From Hofstenia miamia (taxonomy: Eukaryota; Xenacoelomorpha; Acoela; Hofsteniidae), in assembly GCA_900660155.1 (NCBI GenBank), contig CABFPE010000631.1, forward strand, positions 148,527 to 169,830: 21,304 nt of DNA. The letters run 5' to 3'. Shown here piece after piece: positions 1 through 21,304 of this stretch; positions within the stretch are counted from its first letter, which is position 1; the number at the start of each line of letters is the position of its first letter. The notes beneath the pieces were generated by a model that did no database searches, was not told where the DNA came from, and saw nothing but the letters and a program-made list of their open reading frames with translations. Both the position numbers and the translations under genes were made by a program.

Positions 1-48
1 TAGCTGCATTCGATTATCAATTCACTGGTTTCTCGAAAAATGGTAAAC

Positions 49-66
49 ATTATTATTATTATTATT
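49..66. repeat. (ATT)n array at the 3' end of the retrotransposon relic
   Basis: About six ATT units. On the minus strand this reads AATAATAAT immediately after the 3' untranslated end of the retrotransposon relic, as expected for a tail or target made of TAA repeats. Confidence 0.85.
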
Positions 67-115
67 TCATTTCTTCTCACAGCTTCATGCTGGTATCCCT
101 CTCATCTCGGGGAAC

Positions 116-800
116 TCACGAGTTCCCAGGGAGTCTGAGAGCTTTCCTCAGGAGTCTAGCTGCTCTTAACAATGCTGCCTTCTGTGCTACTGCTCCTCCC
201 CACTTTGGTACTCCCAAATCCTCCAAGTATCTCTTATGCTACTTACTCACTGCTCCTAGTGCTCCTACTACTACCGGGACTACTTCAACGTTCTTCAACT
301 TCCTCAACTTCTCTATTTCATTTGCCAACTCTCAGTACTTGTCCATTTCATCTTTTTTCTTGTTTTTTACATTACTGTCCTTTGATACTGCTTTATCTAT
401 CATTTTCCCATTTCTTCCTCTTTATCTACTACTTCTTGCATTCATCACCTTGCTAAACTGTATGTTGAAGTCAACAGAATCTTAGCCTTCTCATTCCCTG
501 TGACTCTTTGTAGCTAACGCTCCTGCTTCTAACCCATGTTGCATACTGAAGCTCCAATATCTCATGCAACATGTTATACCTGACTATACTTTCTGCACAA
601 ATTTTTAACAACCTTCTGTTTGATGGTATATTGCTGGCTCTTACAATAGTTTTTCTGTTTACATACTTTTTCACAAAGTTTGTCCTGTGCTGCCATTAAC
701 AGTGCTTCTATCCAATTGTTGTTCTCTTCTCGTTCGCAGTTTTTTGGATTTCTCAAATATCCTCCATGTATTGCCTTCTGCCTATACATGTCAACATCTG
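116..800 (-). mobile_element. Decayed 3' end of an R4/Dong-like non-LTR retrotransposon
   Basis: Read on the minus strand, this region encodes scattered pieces of the C-terminal part of a retrotransposon polyprotein that carries a restriction-like endonuclease. From 789 downward there is EALLMAAQDKL, then DFNIQ near 475, then VVDKEEEMGK and DSNVKNKK, and finally the hallmark VVPVVVGALGAVSK at about 268-227, followed by an Ala/Leu/Arg-rich end and a TGA stop (minus) at 118-116. The pieces lie in different frames and are interrupted by several stops (for example TGA within the DKY-ELANE segment and TAG after GAVSK), so the copy is dead. The family assignment rests on remembered conserved wording; the R4/Dong clade is my best guess and a related endonuclease-bearing clade is possible. 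A 5'-truncated insertion is implied because nothing upstream of the C-terminal region is visible. Confidence 0.72.
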
Positions 801-804
801 AAAT

Positions 805-805
805 T

Positions 806-848
<43 letters not shown>

Positions 849-849
849 A
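805..849. repeat. (AAT)n-(ATT)n head-to-head microsatellite
   Basis: About eight AAT units switch directly into about seven ATT units at position 829, giving a nearly perfect palindrome with arms of about 20 bp. It abuts the 5' side of the minus-strand retrotransposon relic. Confidence 0.9.
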
Positions 850-960
850 AAAATGAATTTATTATTTAATTATTATTTAATAGATAAGACACTCTTAGCG
901 ACAATAAACACACTACCCTCACTCGAAAATTTTTGCATAACGATAGAAGCCTTGTCATAG

Positions 961-1001
961 GCGCGCACGCACACACACACACACACATATATTATATATA
1001 T
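961..1001. repeat. (CA)n-(TA)n microsatellite
   Basis: A GCGCGCACG start followed by about ten CA units and then a TA-rich run. It is an ordinary compound dinucleotide repeat in the first intron or 5' region. Confidence 0.9.
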
Positions 1002-1085
1002 TTTATTATGATTTTGTAAATACGTTTAGCTGGTAGTTTGTAGTTTTGTAGCTGTTCTTTGCATCAATAAATTTGCTTTGACTTT

Positions 1086-1086
1086 A

Positions 1087-1146
<60 letters not shown>

Positions 1147-1171
1147 TTTGTTGTTGTTTTTGTTGTTGTTG
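1086..1171. repeat. (ATT)n-(TTG)n compound microsatellite
   Basis: About twenty uninterrupted ATT units (1086-1146) followed by TTG units to about 1171. An AATAAA occurs at about 1066, just upstream, in a T-rich context resembling a retroelement 3' end (see findings). Confidence 0.92.
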
Positions 1172-1362
1172 TTATCACCAGAATTGCTATAGATGAAGCT
1201 GAATATTTCCATATATCGTTGAAAATTATTGTTTAAACTAGATAATTCAAAGCACGACAATAACGTTCAAAATTCATGCTAGCAATACATGTAGTCATAC
1301 AATTTGAAAACAAAAATTCAATCAGCTTTGATGCATACTAACAGAGCTGATTAATTGAGCCG

Positions 1363-1501
1363 TTTACAAGAGGCGATGAGGCAAAAATCCAATACTACCG
1401 CTAGCCGCATCTATACATGTTTTGCTTTAGTAGCTGCATTATCACGATTAAATTGCTCTTCCCGAGGAGACTTCACTTTTTGACTGATCACCTCTTGTAA
1501 A
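1363..1501. mobile_element. 139-bp inverted-repeat element (MITE-like)
   Basis: The left end TTTACAAGAGGCGATGAG is repeated as the reverse complement at the right end, where the outermost bases read CCTCTTGTAAA (1491-1501). Comparing the ends over 25 bases, 22 match (mismatches at C/T, G/C and G/T). The interior is 89 bp with no ORF. This fits a short non-autonomous DNA transposon or foldback element. I could not see a convincing target-site duplication, so the superfamily is open. Confidence 0.6.
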
Positions 1502-1690
1502 ATGCCTTATTTATCAGTTCTTTTAATATGCATTATCGCTAATTGAATTTTTGCTTGCAACATGTGACTTATTGGTTTTTGGAAGGGACGGAACTGCACG
1601 AAATATTAATATTCAAGTATGTTCCTACACGGCAGGAATGTCTATTAATTTTCGGTCATAGAAAATAGCATATGAATAAGCTTAGAAAAA

Positions 1691-1693
<3 letters not shown>

Positions 1694-1724
<31 letters not shown>
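1694..1724. repeat. (TA)n microsatellite
   Basis: About 15 TA units in the first-intron region, without visible association to another feature. Confidence 0.92.
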
Positions 1725-1726
<2 letters not shown>

Positions 1727-2602
1727 TGCTATTATTCTTTTATGCTATATATGTATAGTAAGCTGAAATATATTTTTATACTTATTACCTTAAAGCTGAT
1801 ATCTTGTGTTTAGAAAATTAGCAAATGCATTTTATACGCATTTTAAAATGGCAACTGCCACGAAATATTCTGTAAAAAATTGACATGAGCACAACACAAA
1901 CGCAGCTAGGTTCCAATTATAAAGGGTAGACACTGTAAGCATGAGGAGCATGTCCTCGTCTGAGAGGCTAAGAACTACTAGGACTACTATATGATATTTT
2001 AATTTTTTGTTGCTCTGATATCATTATTATACTTGTATAAGAATAAATTTAATAGAAAGTGCAATAATGATCAAGACAATGCAAGCCCTTGTTAATAAAA
2101 AAAATATGGATAAATTTTTGGAAAATTTCTACTGTTTTGACTTTTTTATATTTCTTAAAATTCAATACTTTGACATTTTCTCGAAATCAGAATAAGCAGA
2201 TTCAAGTGTGGAGTGTTATCGAAAAGGTCAGTTCAGTTCAATTATATAAATATTTTGGCATCAATCATGATCATAAAAATGTAAACTACATTGCAAGAAT
2301 CTGTACATAGATATGTTAATGGCCACTGTACTTTTTAAAAAGATAAAATAATTGCACAACTCTATCAAATTTAATCATGCTATTGGGAAAATTCAAATTA
2401 TAAACAGTTAATGGCAATTTTGAAATGGAAATTATTTCCTAGTTTGGCCTCTAGCTATAATTAAGAACTCAATAACAATTTGAGATAAAAAAATTTTTGT
2501 TATACTTTGAATTTTGCAAACACATGAATAGAAATTTCCACGATTAGCTAAAAGCAGCAGTAAGCTTTTTTATCTGTGCAAGAGTAGCAGAAAGCAAATT
2601 GG

Positions 2603-3321
2603 TTAAGGGGGTACCCCCACAGAAAATTTACCAAAATACTATAAATTGTAATATTTATTTTATTTATTAATTTTAGTCAAGGTGTACTTCTTTAAACATA
2701 TCCTAAATAATTTTTCAGAAAGTACATTAAAATTTCATGAAAAAGAGGGAATAACATATCAATCTGGTGGATTTTAGGTAATAGTCGCACTTTAACTGTG
2801 TTTTTCTCCACTTTTCGTTTTCTTGCATTTTGCATATTTTTGGCAAAAAAATCTTCAAGAAGGAAAGGAGTACCAACATCAAATTTGGCATGTATATAGT
2901 ACACCCATTGGTCTATGCAACTACAGAAAGATTTTTTATGTTATGTCTTTAATTTTTTAGAAAATTGGTTTACGCATATTTAATGAGCTGAGTACTAATT
3001 AAAAATGCAAATTTATGCATGCTACTACTTATCATTTCATAAATTGCACAAAATTTCTCTGTGGTTGCATAGGGCCCCTAATTAGCTTTAATATGATATA
3101 TGGTTTGCCCATAAAAATGATTCACATCAGCTGAAAAAATTTTCCACAAAGTATATTCTTTTATTTCCTTTGCATTAAGTTCCCATGGCAACCAAATTTC
3201 CGATTCCTCCGAAATTTTGTTTTTTCAACATTACAACTTTCAGTTATTACATGCATACCATTATTTTTTAAAATAACCTCAAATCTGAGAAAATGGATTT
3301 TCTGTGGGGGTACCCTCTTAA
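2603..3321. mobile_element. TTAA-flanked MITE with terminal inverted repeats
   Basis: Both ends read inward as TTAAGRGGGTACCCCCACAG, with 24 of the first 25 bases identical between the left end (2603) and the reverse complement of the right end (3321). TTAA (2603-2606 and 3318-3321) is the apparent target-site duplication. The 711-bp interior has no transposase-like ORF, so this is a non-autonomous element. TTAA duplication occurs in piggyBac and Kolobok transposons; the TTAA followed by purines at the termini is closer to Kolobok/T2-type MITEs than to the C-rich start of piggyBac ends. The near-identity of the ends suggests it is not very old. Confidence 0.8.
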
Positions 3322-3545
3322 CAAAGAAGTGCGTATGTGTCTATTAATACATGTGCATTAATGTTTTTGTAGTAAATATATGCGAACTATTCGCAATTTT
3401 TTAAAAATTTTTAATCCCACGACCAATATTTTATTTACAGCTTTAGGAACTCCTTGTATATTTACGAGAATTTCAATGTAAAGAATGATTTCAGAAGTTT
3501 TTCTGTATTAGCTTAACAGATTGTATAACCGATCTTAAAATTTAG

Positions 3546-18637
<15,092 letters not shown>

Positions 18638-18930
18638 TAACAACTACTTAATTCTGGTCGTTTATTTATGTACATGTTTGAATATTTATGAAATTGTATT
18701 ATAGTGAATAAGTAGAATATTTGTATTTTATATAGGATTATGGAATATGTAAATTGTATATGCACTTTGCAGTTTAACAAAAATTTTGTTTTGTAGAATT
18801 GTATGTTTATATTTGCTTGTCATTGCAAAGCCTTTATGCTATATCATCACTTAAATTTCTTTACAATTGTCTCAAAAGTGACGGAGTTGTAATTTATTGA
18901 ATAAATATTTTCTATTACTGTTTAATTTCT
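18638..18930 (+). terminator. Clathrin 3' UTR and poly(A) signal
   Basis: The AT-rich stretch after the stop codon contains a canonical AATAAA at 18900-18905, about 265 bases downstream of the stop. It is followed within about 50 bases by a GT-rich tract near 18942-18959, the usual arrangement of a cleavage and polyadenylation site. The exact cleavage position is inferred, not seen. Confidence 0.75.
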
Positions 18931-20024
18931 TGTAAAATTGCTTTGTATGGCTGTGTTTGCTAGATTTTTGATTTTGCTTACATGAAATTCAAAAAAGTTA
19001 CACTTCATCTTTCACTTTGGCAAAAAAAATTTTACTTGCATCAAACGACTGCTCAATTTAAATTTCGGATTAATATTTCGAAAATATGTGTAACTTACTA
19101 AACCTCGAAATGTCCGTCGACTTTCTTTTAAACACATTTCTATGGTCTACATGATATTCGCTTGCTGAATTTCTATCAATCTGACTACTGTAACATATTT
19201 TCATCTTCGAACATATATTCATACTTCAATATTTGAATTACATCAATTATGCGACCAAGAGTAAAGTGGTTACAGGGGTTCCCACGAAACATGGAAAACA
19301 TGTTATCCAATATGAATTGTATATAAAATCCATTCCAAAAAGATTCCCATTATTGGAAATCCATTTGCAATTATAATTGGACGTCACTTAATATAAATAT
19401 TTCATATTTTTCCAGTGAATATTTAGCGAACAAATACTGAATGTATAAATAATATCTGTATGTTGAATAATTCTGTTTTCCGACAAGTTACGTGCACACA
19501 ATCACAAAGTGTTCGCCACGGGGGTGTTATTAAGTATCAGAAAAAGTCTGATTCTATGATTACAATAGAAAATGAGATCATCTCAACCAAGTCTAAATAC
19601 TAAAGAGGACTACATACATAAGATTCAAGTCAGAGACAGCAAAAACCGCTAAGTATGAGAAAAATTAAAATATTAAAATTACTGTTAAATCTTATTTTCA
19701 AATTTTCGATAATTTACTGTTCAGAAAAATATAACTGTATGGTTATCTTTACTCAAGGTTCAAAAGTGAAAAAAATTTCTGACATTATCTGTGACTCATA
19801 TAATTCGTTAGTACAGGAACAAAACACATACGTATCACTAAAGGCTCTACACTTAGTCTACCTTACTCAGAAATATGAGAAAAAAACATTAAATCAAGAA
19901 GACATGCTTTCTGCCCTAAATTCATCAACAAACAAAATAAAAGTTTCCATTTTTTACTTATAATTAGAAAAAGTAGATGGTCAACCAAAGAATAGTCTGT
20001 CAATAAATGTTCAGGTAAGACTCA
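18931..20024. other. Intergenic DNA downstream of clathrin
   Basis: AT-rich DNA without recognised features. The longest open frame (plus, 19655-19963, 102 codons) starts with a hydrophobic run and contains several cysteines. I do not recognise it, and a frame of this length is expected by chance about once in such AT-rich sequence. Confidence 0.7.
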
Positions 20025-20315
20025 CTCTAGCCTCCAGATGCTGTTCAGCTTGTTGAAATTATCACCGCTCGTCTTTAAAAATTGCTGTTTCATATGCTGC
20101 ATATGTCTACGTTATGTGGACCACTCAACCCGAAGCAAAAGCCAGAGATGAAATCTGAGAGAATGGACTTACTTCGTTGTACGGTGCCGTATTTGTCATA
20201 GCACTCGAGACTGAGAAGATCGTGAATTGCGAAGTTTTCAGCAATCACTTTGTAGGATATAGGTGTTGGGAGGAGGACTACTCTAGTGAGGAATACCTGC
20301 AGTGGAAGCAACATG
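20025..20315 (-). other. GC-richer, exon-like island of unknown identity
   Basis: G+C is about 44% here against about 30% in the adjacent stretch. On the minus strand one frame is open from 20314 to 20090 (74 codons, including PTPISYKVIAENFAIHDLL). A second minus frame encodes QQFLKTSGDNFNKLNSIWRL (about 20091-20030) directly before GTGAGT, and a GTAAGT donor-like site lies at about 20171-20166. These could be parts of exons of an unidentified gene, or a gene fragment or transposon piece. No combination I tried joins the two frames without a stop, and the nearby acceptors end in CAG, unlike the clathrin gene. I recognise no family. Confidence 0.3.
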
Positions 20316-20617
20316 ATGCAAATTTTTCTGGAATATAACTTGTATCAATTTTATTTGCATTTTGCTAAAAGGTTTTTTATCCACCTAAGGAGGTTTGTTA
20401 TTGACTTCTACTGTGAAGAAGTATGTCAATATATATTTTCTGATTCCTCATTGGGATCTAGAAGAAGAAAAATCTATATTCAGAAATTGTTTTAACAATA
20501 AATAGAAATACTGATAACAAATTCTGAAAGCGTCAAGAAAGTAATAAAAAAACTAAACATAAAAGAAAACAACGAATATTTACAAATAAAAGTGGTTAAC
20601 TTGGGCTATGGCGATTG

Positions 20618-21304
20618 CTACTTTCTATTAATAGAGTAATCAGGATTATAAAATTTATAACCTAACCATTTCAGTTTTTTTATATCATAAGTGCAAAAAT
20701 ATTTTTTAATATTCATTTTAAAGTTTTTTAATCTACTTATTTGTTTAATATATTTTGGTAATTCATTCCACATATTTATAGCTGTGTTTTGAAATGAATT
20801 TTTCATTATTCGCTTCTTATACCTAATAGGTTAAATTCTGCGGGTTACTTTATTTTGTCTATTGACTAATTTTGCAGCAAGAAAGTCATTTTTGTTGTAT
20901 GGGAAAGTATAATTTATTATTTTGAAGAACGTTGTTAAGACATTTATGTGGATGTAACATTGCGGATGTAGAAATATTTTTGAAATTTTCCTATATTCAT
21001 TATTCTTATTAAAGCTATTATTTACTGCTACTTTGATAGCCCAATTTAGTTGCACTTGGAATTTCCTGAGAAATTTTTGGTTTATATCTGAGTAGAGTAT
21101 ATTGGCATAGGTAAAATATTTTAATTTTAGAACATATATTAAGTAGATTTTTGCTTTATTTGGAAGTTTTGGAGAAATTAAATTAATTGCTTTAATCGAT
21201 ATGGCAATTTTTCTAATAACATGATTTAGTTGCTCTTCAAAATTTAGATGTATGTCAAAAATTATTCCGAGGTACTTAAAAGACTCAACCTGTTTTATTT
21301 GAAT
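20618..21304 (-). mobile_element. 3' part of a CR1/jockey-type non-LTR retrotransposon ORF
   Basis: A minus-strand reading frame enters at the window edge and runs to a TAG at 20620-20618, interrupted by one in-frame TAA (20833-20831). It begins with VESFKYLGIIFDIHLNF, the segment that follows the reverse-transcriptase palm in CR1/L2/jockey-type elements, continues through SPKLPNKAKIYLIY and FTYANILYS, and ends with NTAINMWNELPKYIK, the typical C-terminal motif of these ORFs. The catalytic YADD box would lie upstream, outside the window. One stop and no frameshift in about 229 codons indicates a relatively recent insertion that is probably inactive. The 3' UTR continues below 20618 but its end is not clear. 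Confidence 0.82.

Larger units (their letters stand above)
850..3545 (+). other. 3' part of the first clathrin intron (no exon found)
   Basis: No segment here translates to the expected first ~83 clathrin residues, so this is taken as intron upstream of the acceptor TTTAG at 3541-3545. Besides the repeats and two inverted-repeat elements listed separately, the sequence is AT-rich without coding signal. The ORF at 2089-2310 has no recognisable content. Whether the intron reaches through the retrotransposon relic to the window start is inferred. Confidence 0.6.

Noticed and set aside
87..485. Plus-strand ORFs rich in Leu, Ser and Phe
   Set aside because: They are the antisense shadow of the minus-strand retrotransposon relic, whose reading (VVVGALGAV) is the meaningful one.
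1925..1990. GC-richer segment with a GAGGA/TCCTC hairpin, considered as a tRNA or small RNA gene
   Set aside because: Only one 5-bp stem is visible and no cloverleaf or conserved tRNA promoter boxes could be laid out.
2692..2904. 70-codon minus-strand ORF inside the TTAA element, considered as a transposase fragment
   Set aside because: Lys/Phe-rich with no DDE-type or other transposase motif; consistent with chance in AT-rich DNA.
19655..19963. 102-codon plus-strand ORF with hydrophobic N-terminus
   Set aside because: No recognisable family, AT-driven composition, and about one ORF this long is expected by chance in a window of this base composition.

Overview
The window is animal nuclear DNA: AT-rich (roughly two thirds A+T), full of simple repeats and transposon relics, with one intron-rich protein-coding gene. 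The encoded protein is so close to vertebrate clathrin heavy chain that the organism must be a metazoan, most likely an invertebrate given the 41-44 bp introns. I cannot name the phylum from the sequence.

Layout. Positions 49-800 hold a decayed minus-strand 3' end of a non-LTR retrotransposon (R4/Dong-like, with an endonuclease-type C-terminus), lying between two TAA/ATT arrays. Positions 850-3545 are the end of a long first intron of the clathrin gene; it carries microsatellites, a 139-bp inverted-repeat element and a 0.7-kb element with terminal inverted repeats bordered by TTAA. Positions 3546-18637 carry 24 plus-strand exons encoding clathrin heavy chain from about residue 84 (human numbering) to the stop codon; the first ~83 residues are not in the window. 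The 3.1-kb intron at 14912-18020 holds a broken Ty3/gypsy integrase relic and a possible LTR. A 3' UTR with an AATAAA signal ends near 18.92 kb. Positions 18.9-20.6 kb are AT-rich intergenic DNA containing one GC-richer island (20.03-20.31 kb) that could be part of an unidentified minus-strand gene. The right edge (20618-21304, minus strand) is the 3' part of a CR1/jockey-type reverse-transcriptase ORF with one in-frame stop.

The only gene I can support functionally is clathrin heavy chain, the structural unit of the triskelion that coats endocytic and trans-Golgi vesicles. The clathrin-box groove, the trimerisation cysteines and the Hsc70-binding QLMLT motif are all present. The splicing signals are the most unusual aspect: all 24 visible acceptors end in TAG, three of 23 complete introns have GC donors, and intron lengths split into a tight 41-44 bp class and a much longer class. 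I see no new multi-gene system here; the remainder is a record of transposon insertion into intronic and intergenic DNA.
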